Source of the DNA: Candidatus Stackebrandtia excrementipullorum
GTDB lineage: Bacteria; Actinomycetota; Actinomycetes; Mycobacteriales; Micromonosporaceae
Length of the DNA: 43,400 nt
Assembly: GCA_019113825.1 (NCBI GenBank)
Contig: DXGR01000086.1
Location: 1 to 43,400, forward strand
Direction: 5' to 3'
Under the pieces are notes generated by a model, which was given only the letters and a program-made list of their open reading frames with translations, ran no database searches and had not been told where the DNA came from. Below are positions 25,517-35,914 of the stretch, piece after piece. The translations under genes and the position numbers were made by a program. Each line of letters starts with the position of its first letter. The stretch's first letter is position 1.

Positions 25517-27613
25517 GTGAACTTCAGCGGACCGGCCCGACACGTCAGCCGCTCACTGTTTGCGTGGCATCCGGAAAAAGTGCAGCCGGCCATGGCCATG
25601 CGCGCGGCAACGGGTATGGCGGTGACCATTGTTCTGGCCATGGTGGCCGGCCCCGGAGTGCCTACGATGGCGGCGATCCTCGGTGCATGGTGTGCCGGAA
25701 TCCCGTTGTTGGTTCCCGGCGTGAGACCACGGCCGTCGCTGCCGCTGTTGGCCGGTGTCGCCATCGGTGCCGCGGTGTGGCTGGGGGAACTTGGCGGCCA
25801 CGGCATGGTGATCGGTTTGGTCATCTCCACCCTGTGGGCGTTGGCGATGGCGTTCATCGGTTCGCTCAACTCCGCGGTGAGTGCCGTGACCACGGTATGC
25901 GGTGTGGCCTTGGTGCTGGCGCCGGCGATCGCCGGTCATTCCAGTGGCATGATCGCGGCGATGGCGGCGGTCACCGGAGGCCTGATCCAGGCGATCACCG
26001 CGCTTCTTCCACCGTGGTCGAAAAACCATCCCGAACGGCACGCACTCGCCTCCGCATACCGGGACCTTGCCGCGTACGCCCGTGGCCTGGCGTTGAAGTT
26101 GACGGAACCGTTGCCGACCGAATCGCTGTTGGACACCGACACCACCATCGGCGAACGACGCCGAGTGCCGGAGGCACTGCGTGAGGCGTCCAGCCAGCTG
26201 TACGACCTTCGTGCCGCGCTCATCGCCGTCGGTGTGGCCAGAGCACGGCTGCAGGACGACGACCCGATGGCTGCACGTCGCACGGCTCGCGTGCTGCGTG
26301 ACACCGCCGACGCGTTGGAGAGTTTGTCCACCGCCGTGAAAACACACGCGACGGTGCCGCGAGAGTGGGAGGAGGACCTGGCGGCGGCGATCGACGCCGG
26401 CCCCAGTGACGAGTCCGGAGTCATGTCGTCACGCCATACCGTTGCGGGGCGGGAGATCCGGCGACTACAACGGTCGTTGCACCGCACCGCCCGTCTCGCC
26501 GAGAGGGTCAACGAGGGCGGGCCGGCGACGACGATCGTGTCGCGACGGGTTCGGGTGCGCAGCCGTTTCGCCGAAGAGTGGCAGACTCTGCGCGCCAACA
26601 TCAGTTGGCAGTCGCCGGGCGCCCGGCACTCGCTGCGCGCCGCCGGGACCATCGCCGTCGCCACCGCGCTGGGTTTCCTGTGGCCGGGCGACCACGGTTA
26701 CTGGTTGCCGTTGACGGCCTGGATCGTTTTGCGTCCGGACTTCGCGGGGACGGTGGGGCGCGGTATCGAACGAACCCTGGCGACCACGCTCGGGGTTTTC
26801 CTGACCACGCTGTTGGCGCTGGTGGTGGACGACCGTTCCATGTGGGCGGCGGCGACGGTGGCCGTCTTCGCCGCGGTGGCGTACCTGGTGATGCCGGTGT
26901 CGTTTTTCGTGTTTAGTCTGATGGTCGCCGGGTTCGCGGTCTTTCAGATCGACCTGATCGACGCCGCCTCCATCGACGCGGCGATCGAACGTGGTGTGGC
27001 GACACTGATCGGCGGTTCCCTGGCCATACTCCTGTACTGGATCCTGCCGACCTGGCAGACTCGGCGGCTTCCCGATCTGATGGGCGACCTCATCGACGCG
27101 TACCGGGAGTATGCGTCCCTGGTGTTGGGTTTTCAGGCTCGCCCGACCGAGAAGGACGCCGAACGACTTCGCCACGTGGTGGACGAAGTCCGACTACGAC
27201 AATCGAGTTTGACAGCTGCCGCCGATCAGGCCGCCGTGGAGCCGATCGGCGGGCCACGCCCTTACAGCGAAGACATACTCGACCTGGACGCGACCTTGCA
27301 GCGCGCTCTCCGTGCATTGATCGTCATGGAGGGCGCCGTCGAGCGTCAGGACGCCGCCCAGCTGTACGGCATCGACGAGTTCGCCGAAGCCGTCGACGCG
27401 GCCTACGAACGGCTGGGCAGGTGGGTCCGGACCGGTGACGCGGGCCAATCGATCGACCTGGACCTCGCCTTGAGCGAGCTCGACGTCGCGTTGGGCGCCG
27501 GGAGTTCGGCCACACGACGGCGGCGACGGCTCCTGGACTGGGAAAGCGACATCCTGACAGAGGCCCTCAAGGATGCCGGACTTGTCATCGCCGAATGGAA
27601 GCGAGACGGGTGA
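25517..27613 (+). CDS. FUSC-family integral membrane protein
   Basis: The 698-residue protein has the two-block layout of the FUSC/aromatic-acid-exporter-like family: about six membrane helices at residues 25-165, a soluble helical region (about 170-360), a second block of about six helices (about 370-510) and a soluble C-terminal helical domain. The second block contains GDHGYWLPLTAWIVLRPDF, the conserved FUSC signature. Homologues are linked to export of aromatic acids or other small organic compounds; substrate here is unknown. The GTG at 25517 is chosen for the -10 at 7 nt. Sequence before it in the same frame is Arg/Ala-rich and not convincing. It is divergent from guaA. Confidence 0.88.
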   Translation: MNFSGPARHVSRSLFAWHPEKVQPAMAMRAATGMAVTIVLAMVAGPGVPTMAAILGAWCAGIPLLVPGVRPRPSLPLLAGVAIGAAVWLGELGGHGMVIGLVISTLWALAMAFIGSLNSAVSAVTTVCGVALVLAPAIAGHSSGMIAAMAAVTGGLIQAITALLPPWSKNHPERHALASAYRDLAAYARGLALKLTEPLPTESLLDTDTTIGERRRVPEALREASSQLYDLRAALIAVGVARARLQDDDPMAARRTARVLRDTADALESLSTAVKTHATVPREWEEDLAAAIDAGPSDESGVMSSRHTVAGREIRRLQRSLHRTARLAERVNEGGPATTIVSRRVRVRSRFAEEWQTLRANISWQSPGARHSLRAAGTIAVATALGFLWPGDHGYWLPLTAWIVLRPDFAGTVGRGIERTLATTLGVFLTTLLALVVDDRSMWAAATVAVFAAVAYLVMPVSFFVFSLMVAGFAVFQIDLIDAASIDAAIERGVATLIGGSLAILLYWILPTWQTRRLPDLMGDLIDAYREYASLVLGFQARPTEKDAERLRHVVDEVRLRQSSLTAAADQAAVEPIGGPRPYSEDILDLDATLQRALRALIVMEGAVERQDAAQLYGIDEFAEAVDAAYERLGRWVRTGDAGQSIDLDLALSELDVALGAGSSATRRRRRLLDWESDILTEALKDAGLVIAEWKRDG

Positions 27614-27804
27614 GCTTCACCCGATCGATGTATCCGGACATGTCACATATTGGTGGCATTGGGTACAGGTTGGTCATCGGTGTCCCCAACGTCTTAAGAT
27701 GGCGGGCCAATCGTTTTCGGCGCCCCACCGCCGATCCTGAGCCGTCCACCACCTGGCCGCCCACTCGCTTCATGCCCACCGGCCATACCCAGGAAGAGGG
27801 TCCG

Positions 27805-28209
27805 ATGTACCAGCTCAGTCACCATGCGCGATTCGACACCGAGATCGAGCACCTGTGGCACGCGTTCACACAGCCCGAGTCCCTGGCATCGTGGCTGTGG
27901 CCCGACGAGGCGACCGAAGCAACGATCGATCTGCGTGTCGGCGGCGCCTGGCGCGCAGCCGCCCCCAATTTGGACATCGCGGTCGGAGGTCGATACACGC
28001 TGACGGAGGAGCCGAACCGTTTGGCGTTCACCTGGAATTGGGACGGCGAGGCCGCCGTGACCCAGGTATCGGTTGAATTCACCGGTATCGGCCTTGTGTT
28101 GGAGCACCATGGTTTTAGCTGCGCCGAGTCCCGAGACAGCCATATCGAAGGCTGGCGGGACTGTTTGGGTCGACTCCCACGTTTTCTGGGGCGTGTCCGG
28201 CACGAATAA
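27805..28209 (+). CDS. SRPBCC/AHSA1-like (START-fold) protein
   Basis: The 134-residue protein belongs to the Aha1-C/SRPBCC fold: a first strand with ARFDTEIEHLWHAFTQPESL, then DLRVGGAWRA, a strand pair ending RLAFTWNWDG, and the terminal helix GWRDCLGRLPRFL. Members bind hydrophobic ligands or act as stress proteins; ligand unknown. It lacks the loop segments of a complete AHSA1 after the SVEFTGIG strand and is slightly short. The ATG at 27805 follows AGGAAGAGGG. The 190 bp between it and the FUSC gene hold no other gene. It converges on the O-methyltransferase gene with a shared hairpin between. Confidence 0.85.
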   Translation: MYQLSHHARFDTEIEHLWHAFTQPESLASWLWPDEATEATIDLRVGGAWRAAAPNLDIAVGGRYTLTEEPNRLAFTWNWDGEAAVTQVSVEFTGIGLVLEHHGFSCAESRDSHIEGWRDCLGRLPRFLGRVRHE

Positions 28210-28214
28210 GAGGA

Positions 28215-28257
28215 GACCGCGGTGGGGAGGCTTCCGTCACGCCTTTGCACCGCGGTC
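28215..28257. terminator. Bidirectional hairpin between convergent genes
   Basis: GACCGCGGTG (28215-28224) pairs perfectly with CACCGCGGTC (28248-28257). The 23-nt loop can form a smaller AGGC/GCCT hairpin. It lies between two convergent stops. Confidence 0.65.
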
Positions 28258-28262
28258 GCTCG

Positions 28263-28922
28263 TCAGCGTTTGCGCGCCAGCGTGACACCGTCGCCGACCG
28301 GCAGTATCACCTGCTCGACTCGACTGTCTGCGGCACTGTGGTCGTTGAAGACGCGGATTGCCTTGGTGTTGTCGTCGGTGGCGTCGGGGTCGACCACCCT
28401 CCCGCTCCACAGCACGTTGTCGACGGCGATGACGCCGCCACTACGCACACGCGGGACCAGTTCTTCCCAGTAATCGAGGTAGCCGCCCTTATCGGCGTCA
28501 ATGAACACAAAGTCGAGAGCGGCCTCCTTCGGAAGCTCACCCAGATTCTTTCGCGCATCCCCGATGCGCAACTCGACCTTGCTCGACTGGCCGTCGCGTT
28601 CCCAATAGCGCCGCGCGATCGACGTGTACTCCTCGGACATGTCGAAACAGATGAGCTTGCCGTCCTCGGGAAGACCGCGCAGGATCGCCAGGGACGACAT
28701 TCCCGTAAAGGTTCCCACCTCGACGGCTTGTTTCGCTCCGATCAACCGGACGAGAAGACTCATGAACGCGAACTGGTCACGACCGATCTGCATACCCGCG
28801 CGGTCGGGCAACACCGAGTGGGTCTCTGCCGCCAGGTCTTCAAGAAGCCCGTCGGACGCGGTCGCGTGGTCGAGGATGTACTGCTGAAGTTGGCCGCCGA
28901 CGCCAAGTGATTCACGTGTCAT
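28263..28922 (-). CDS. SAM-dependent O-methyltransferase (Methyltransf_3/CCoAOMT-like)
   Basis: The 219-residue protein has the class I methyltransferase fold of the caffeoyl-CoA O-methyltransferase group: motif I AVEVGTFTGMSSLAI, the ribose-binding acid in ICFDMSEE, and the metal-binding DFVFIDADKGGYLDYWE with a second acid in VIAVDNVLWSG. These residues bind a divalent metal that positions a catechol-like substrate. Bacterial members act on varied phenols; substrate unknown. The ATG at 28922 lies 6 nt after TAGTGT with no ribosome site, so the mRNA is probably leaderless. The gene follows guaB3 on the same strand by 62 bp but with its own promoter. Confidence 0.92.
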   Translation of the reverse strand: MTRESLGVGGQLQQYILDHATASDGLLEDLAAETHSVLPDRAGMQIGRDQFAFMSLLVRLIGAKQAVEVGTFTGMSSLAILRGLPEDGKLICFDMSEEYTSIARRYWERDGQSSKVELRIGDARKNLGELPKEAALDFVFIDADKGGYLDYWEELVPRVRSGGVIAVDNVLWSGRVVDPDATDDNTKAIRVFNDHSAADSRVEQVILPVGDGVTLARKR

Positions 28923-28928
28923 GCGCAG

Positions 28929-28934
28929 ACACTA
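28929..28934 (-). promoter_or_regulatory. -10 element of a leaderless O-methyltransferase promoter
   Basis: Minus-strand TAGTGT lies 6 nt before the ATG at 28920-28922. Confidence 0.6.
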
Positions 28935-28984
28935 CAACCTGCTTGGACGGAAACGGCCGCCGGTGACGGCCGTCTCCGTCCAGG

Positions 28985-30103
28985 TCACGCGACGGTCAAC
29001 TCGACCCGCTGAAACTCCTTGAGATTTGAATATCCACATTTGGCCATCGAACGACGCAGGCCGCCGAAGAGGTTGTGACCGCCGTAGGGCTCGTGTGACG
29101 GGCCGTGCAACAGCGTCTCCATCGACACGTTCGTGCGTTCGGGGTCGGCCGGCCGGTACATGCCCCGGGGGAGCTTCGGGTGGCTCGCCGCCGAGTGCCA
29201 CCAGGCACCGCCGGCGGGGGCCTCCTCGGCCTCGGACAGAGCACCGCCGAGCATAACCGCGTCGGCTCCACAGGCGATTGCCTTGGCGATATCGCCACTG
29301 GATTCGACCTCGCCGTCGGCGATCAGGTGCACGTAACGGCCACCGGTCTCGTCGAGGTAGTCGCGCCGCGCCGCCGCCGCGTCCGCGATCGCGGTCGCCA
29401 TGGGCACCGCGATGCCGAGCACGTCGTCGGTCGTGGACCACAGGTCGGCTCCCACGCCCACGATCACACCGGCCGCACCGGTACGCATCAGGTGCAGCGC
29501 CGTCGTGTAGTTGGTGCACCCACCCACGACCACCGGTACGTCCAGGTCCGCGATGAACTCCTTGAGGTTCAACGGCTCGTCACGGGTGGACACGTGTTCC
29601 GCAGAAACCAGGGTCCCCTGAATAACCAGAATGTCGATTCCGGCGTCGAGGATCACCGGCGCCAATGCGATCGTGTGCTGCGGTGACACCCGCACCGCGA
29701 CAGTGCCTCCACCGTCGCGCATCTGTTTCACCCGCTCTGTGATCAGGGCCGGTTTGATGGGTTCGGAGTACACCTTCTGAAGCCGACGCGTCGCGTCGAC
29801 CTCATCGAGGTTCGCCAGCTCGGTGAGCAGTTCCGTCGGGTCCTCGTAGCGGCACCACAGGCCTTCGGCGTTGAGAACGCCCAGCCCGCCCTGACTCGTC
29901 AGGGCGGCCGCCGCGGCAGGGCTCATGGTCGCATCGGAGGGATGCGCCACGCACGGGATGTCGAACCGGTAGGCGTCCAGCTGCCAGGCCGTCGACACGT
30001 CGTCGACGTCACGCGTACGGCGGCTGGGAACCAGGGACACTTCGGACAGCCCCAGGCCTCGGCGCCCGGTCTTGCCTCGTCCGATCTCCACCACGTCACG
30101 CAC
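28985..30103 (-). CDS. guaB3: GuaB3 family IMP dehydrogenase-related protein
   Basis: The 372-residue TIM-barrel protein is the actinobacterial IMPDH relative that lies directly after guaB. It has no CBS domains. The canonical loop GVGPGSICTTR that holds the catalytic Cys in IMPDH is replaced by GVGADLWSTTDDVLG, so it cannot use the same covalent mechanism; this loss is normal for the mycobacterial-type family. The conserved ends are MRDVVEIGRGKTGRRG and GGLRRSMAKCGYSNLKEF. The GTG at 30103 follows AGGAG at 8 nt, and this site overlaps the guaB stop, so the two genes form an operon with an 11-bp gap. Its exact reaction is unsettled (possibly purine nucleotide reduction or regulation). Confidence 0.93.
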   Translation of the reverse strand: MRDVVEIGRGKTGRRGLGLSEVSLVPSRRTRDVDDVSTAWQLDAYRFDIPCVAHPSDATMSPAAAAALTSQGGLGVLNAEGLWCRYEDPTELLTELANLDEVDATRRLQKVYSEPIKPALITERVKQMRDGGGTVAVRVSPQHTIALAPVILDAGIDILVIQGTLVSAEHVSTRDEPLNLKEFIADLDVPVVVGGCTNYTTALHLMRTGAAGVIVGVGADLWSTTDDVLGIAVPMATAIADAAAARRDYLDETGGRYVHLIADGEVESSGDIAKAIACGADAVMLGGALSEAEEAPAGGAWWHSAASHPKLPRGMYRPADPERTNVSMETLLHGPSHEPYGGHNLFGGLRRSMAKCGYSNLKEFQRVELTVA

Positions 30104-30114
30104 GGGTCATGCTC

Positions 30115-31650
<1,536 letters not shown>

Positions 31651-31656
31651 TTACCC

Positions 31657-31662
31657 ATGGTA
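31657..31662 (-). promoter_or_regulatory. -10 element of a leaderless guaB promoter
   Basis: Minus-strand TACCAT lies 6 nt before the ATG at 31648-31650. Confidence 0.55.
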
Positions 31663-31718
31663 ATCAGGTGTCGGTGACCACCCGTCGGATGGCCCTGCGA
31701 ACACACGTCCTGACGGGC

Positions 31719-31724
31719 TAGGCT
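31719..31724 (+). promoter_or_regulatory. -10 element of a leaderless DUF5319-gene promoter
   Basis: TAGGCT lies 7 nt before the GTG at 31732; no Shine-Dalgarno is present. Confidence 0.6.
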
Positions 31725-31731
31725 GGAATGC

Positions 31732-32289
31732 GTGCAGGACGAGCCACAAGACCCATTTCCGCAAGATCCGGACGACGACTGGCCCGGCCTGGAGGATCAC
31801 GAACCGCTGACCGAAAGCGAAAGGGCCGAACTGCTCGACGATCTCTCCAGCTTGGAGACGTTTCAGCAGATCCTGGAGCCCACCGGCATCCGTGGCCTGG
31901 TCGTCGAGTGCCCGGACTGCCGTGAGCCGCACTTTTTCGAGTGGGGTTTGTTGAGAAACAATCTGACCCACGTGCTGGGCGACAATTCGCCGCGTATTCA
32001 CGAACCGGCGTTCAACCCCGACCCCGACGACTATGTGACGTGGGATTACGCACGAGGTTACGTCGACTGCTGGCAGGACGTGTTCCACGAGTTCGGCGAC
32101 CGTTCCGAGGACCCGGAGGACTTACCGGGCGGTACCGCGCTTGGTTCACACGAACGGTTTCGCGTCGGCGAACCAAGCGCCACCCCCACCAACCCTAGTG
32201 GACCAACCCGCCGCGGAACGCCTCCGCCACCGCGTGCGCACGGTCCCGCGCCCCCAGTTTCCGGAACAACCGCCGCGCGTGGGTTTTGA
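31732..32289 (+). CDS. DUF5319-family protein with an extended C-terminus
   Basis: The conserved part (residues 1-123) has an acidic Pro/Asp-rich N-terminus and the family core: VECPDCREPHFFEWGLLRNN, where Cys-x2-Cys could bind metal, then a His-Glu-Pro segment and a YVTWDYARGYVDCW stretch. The family is actinobacterial and sits opposite guaB (Rv3412 in M. tuberculosis); function unknown. Here the frame continues about 60 residues as a Pro/Thr/Arg-rich tail that overlaps the regulator gene on the other strand by 95 bp. The tail has low-complexity character and may not be selected. The GTG start has a -10 hexamer 7 nt upstream. Confidence 0.85.
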   Translation: MQDEPQDPFPQDPDDDWPGLEDHEPLTESERAELLDDLSSLETFQQILEPTGIRGLVVECPDCREPHFFEWGLLRNNLTHVLGDNSPRIHEPAFNPDPDDYVTWDYARGYVDCWQDVFHEFGDRSEDPEDLPGGTALGSHERFRVGEPSATPTNPSGPTRRGTPPPPRAHGPAPPVSGTTAARGF

Positions 32290-32797
32290 CCGTGTCCTCG
32301 GATACGAACAGGTCACGTCCGATCTCGGCGTTGCTCTTCCCCTGGCTCATTCCCCGCAGAACCTGCATTTCCCGCTCGGTGAGACCTCTCGGGGCCACCC
32401 GCTGCCGAGGCATGTCGATCGGCCGATCGGGACACACAAGCATGATCGCCTGGCTGAGCGCAACGACCAGCTCGTCCCCCTCGGCACCTCCCCGAATGAT
32501 GCCGCGAGCGCCCGCAGCGGCAACTGCGGCCGACAGCCGCGGGTCCACCGTTCCAACCAACACCACCCCGGTGTGCGGCGACCGCGCCAGCACCGACCGG
32601 GTGAACTGAACCGGATCGGGCCGCGCCATGCCCACCTCGACCAGCAACGCGTCGAACGGCTGAGCCGCCAACCGTGATTGGAGGTCCTCCATGGTCATGA
32701 CGGTGCGCACCGCTTGAGCCACGCCCATTCGGGAAGCGCATTTGGAGATGCGTGCAGCGGCGTCCGGAGCCTTGACACAGACCAGAACGTTCTTCAC
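32195..32797 (-). CDS. BldM/WhiI-like orphan response regulator with LuxR-type HTH
   Basis: The 200-residue protein has an N-terminal receiver-like domain (1-120) and a C-terminal LuxR/NarL helix-turn-helix (137-200). Its core, VLRGMSQGKSNAEIGRDLF, is close to that of Streptomyces BldM, which likewise lies near groEL/guaB. The receiver is atypical. The N-terminal acidic pair is missing (LVCVKAPD), the phosphoacceptor Asp is Glu (ALLVEVGM) and the switch Lys is Arg (GIIRGG), so phosphorylation is unlikely and dimerisation or ligands may control it. BldM controls development in Streptomyces; whether this protein does is inference. The ATG follows AAAGGTG at about 7 nt. Confidence 0.88.
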   Translation of the reverse strand: MKNVLVCVKAPDAAARISKCASRMGVAQAVRTVMTMEDLQSRLAAQPFDALLVEVGMARPDPVQFTRSVLARSPHTGVVLVGTVDPRLSAAVAAAGARGIIRGGAEGDELVVALSQAIMLVCPDRPIDMPRQRVAPRGLTEREMQVLRGMSQGKSNAEIGRDLFVSEDTVKTHARRLFRKLGARDRAHAVAEAFRGGLVH

Positions 32798-32993
32798 GTG
32801 ATGTCACCTTTCACTTTCGTGTGAGGAGTCCCCTCGATAGTGGGAGTGACACCCACACGAGTTATGACGTGGCAATTGAGCAAAAACTTGAACTACTTTG
32901 CGCAACAGGGCGATTACGCACACACGGCGAGGCTTATCGTCCGGGTGTGCACTTCGCAGGGGGTATCCCTTGCTCGGGCACCGTCAGGGTGGT

Positions 32994-33308
32994 TTACTCC
33001 CTGACCGGCGCCCCCGGGTTCAGGACCGTGGCCGCGAAACGCCGTTCCTTCGACGCGATCGGCCGCTCCTCGCCCACCGTGCGTACGGCCTGCACCGTAT
33101 CGAAGGCGTCGACATCGTCACGCCATCCGGGTTTGGAACGCAACGTCGACCCGTCACGGCGAAGGATCACGCGACCGTGCAGGGAAACCGCCGGAACGGC
33201 CGTTTTTTCCATGGTGTCGACGATGCGTCCCATCAGCTGCCGCCCTTTCGGGGTAACGGGTACGAAGATCACCGGCAGGATACCGGCACGACGCAACTTC
33301 GTTGACAC
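32994..33308 (-). CDS. Hypothetical protein, 104 aa, of unknown family
   Basis: I do not recognise this protein. The frame (GTG at 33306-33308) has codon use like real genes here: the third positions are mostly G or C while internal codons are varied. The product looks globular: a strand-like ILPVIFVPVTPKGRQLMG, a helix GRIVDTMEKTAVP, then a strand VSLHGRVILRRDG and a mixed charged end. A longer frame to 33410 is Arg/Cys-rich and unlikely. There is no ribosome site in front of the GTG, and no -10 at the usual distance, so the true start is uncertain. It is flanked by long gaps before groEL1 and the BldM-like gene. Confidence 0.4.
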   Translation of the reverse strand: MSTKLRRAGILPVIFVPVTPKGRQLMGRIVDTMEKTAVPAVSLHGRVILRRDGSTLRSKPGWRDDVDAFDTVQAVRTVGEERPIASKERRFAATVLNPGAPVRE

Positions 33309-33575
33309 ACGACATCGACGGCAACGACACCACCGGCGTAAGCAGCTGACATGGCAAACCCTTGGTGTGCCTGCATTACGACTCCAAGCGCCCCCACCCG
33401 ATCGACACACCGTTCACCCCGACGACGGTGACGTCGCGACCGAGACGGCACACGGTGCCGGTTCGATGTCGGCGAAATGTATCGCTCTTGTATCCGAGGC
33501 GGTCACACCGCTCCGCCGCCCACCGGCAGCCCCCCGGGGCGGCTCGACGGCGTCTCACCGGTTCCACACACGACC
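33309..33575. other. Intergenic stretch between groEL1 and the small unknown gene
   Basis: I see no gene, RNA or repeat here apart from the groEL1 terminator at its right border. The frames present are short and Arg/Pro-rich. Confidence 0.5.
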
Positions 33576-33607
33576 GGGCCCGGATGTTCTGCCGAACATC
33601 CGGACCC
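33576..33607 (-). terminator. Terminator hairpin after groEL1
   Basis: A 14-bp stem (33576-33589 with 33594-33607) with one G-U wobble and a 4-nt loop lies 14 nt past the groEL1 stop on the minus strand; the following T-run is poor. Confidence 0.7.
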
Positions 33608-33621
33608 GAAAACGTTGGTGC

Positions 33622-35322
<1,701 letters not shown>

Positions 35323-35631
35323 TTACTTCTCGATGACAGCGAGCACGTCGCGCGCCGACAGGACCAAGTAGTCCTCGCCTGCGTACTTGACTTCGGTGCC
35401 GCCGTACTTGGAGTAGAGAACGGTCTCGCCGACCTTGACGTCAACCGGAACCCGGTTGCCCTTGTCGTCAACCCGGCCCGGACCCACGGCCAGGACGGTG
35501 CCCTCCTGGGGCTTTTCCTTGGCGGTGTCGGGAATGACGATGCCGGAAGCAGTGGTGGTCTCGGCCTCGTTGGCCTGAACCACAATGCGGTCCTCCAGCG
35601 GCTTGATCGCAACCTTGGTCGCAGTGCCCAT
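35323..35631 (-). CDS. groES: Co-chaperonin GroES (10 kDa)
   Basis: The 102-residue protein forms the heptameric lid of GroEL. It contains [15 protein letters not shown], the mobile loop [19 protein letters not shown], and the terminal strand [15 protein letters not shown], all canonical. Length is typical. It is the first gene of the groES-groEL1 operon. The leader of about 90 nt from the predicted promoter carries AAGGG as ribosome site 11 nt before the ATG, a rather long spacing. Confidence 0.97.
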   Translation of the reverse strand: MGTATKVAIKPLEDRIVVQANEAETTTASGIVIPDTAKEKPQEGTVLAVGPGRVDDKGNRVPVDVKVGETVLYSKYGGTEVKYAGEDYLVLSARDVLAVIEK

Positions 35632-35727
35632 GTGGCTTATTACCCTTCGATACGCTGCTGTTTCGAACGGGCGCGCGCCTACCCGTCGCGTCGCGGGAGT
35701 CGACGGTGTCGCGTTCGCCCTGCCACC

Positions 35728-35757
35728 AAATTAGCACCCGAGACCCGAGAGTGCCAA
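35728..35757 (-). promoter_or_regulatory. groES promoter embedded in CIRCE
   Basis: On the minus strand TTGGCA (35752-35757) and TAATTT (35728-35733) are separated by 18 nt. The -35 and the upstream edge of the -10 lie inside the CIRCE inverted repeat, so HrcA binding would block polymerase. Confidence 0.75.
35731..35757. promoter_or_regulatory. CIRCE operator 1 (HrcA site)
   Basis: TTAGCACCC-9 nt-GAGTGCCAA, matching the consensus TTAGCACTC-N9-GAGTGCTAA at 16 of 18 arm positions. Confidence 0.9.
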
Positions 35758-35771
35758 CACCGCCATGACGG

Positions 35772-35798
35772 TTGGCACTCTCGATGTCCGTGTGCCAG
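35772..35798. promoter_or_regulatory. CIRCE operator 2 (HrcA site)
   Basis: TTGGCACTC-9 nt-GTGTGCCAG, a weaker match, 14 bp from the first. It lies between groES and the divergent methyltransferase gene. Confidence 0.75.
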
Positions 35799-35902
35799 AT
35801 AAACCGGGGCGCACATGCCCGTCACCAGGCCCTCCACCGGCCGGGGAACACGTCTTCGGTCATAGATCCGACAGTCACAACCGGCGTGGCCTCCGTTGCA
35901 GC

Positions 35903-35908
35903 GACAAT
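35903..35908 (+). promoter_or_regulatory. Possible -10 of the methyltransferase gene
   Basis: GACAAT, a weak -10 match, lies 6 nt before the GTG at 35915; no Shine-Dalgarno is seen. Confidence 0.35.
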
Positions 35909-35914
35909 GGTCAC

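Noticed and set aside
28985-30103. Loss of the catalytic Cys in GuaB3 as a sign of a broken gene
   Set aside because: The absence of the Cys loop and CBS domains is normal for the mycobacterial-type GuaB3 family, and the rest of the protein is intact.
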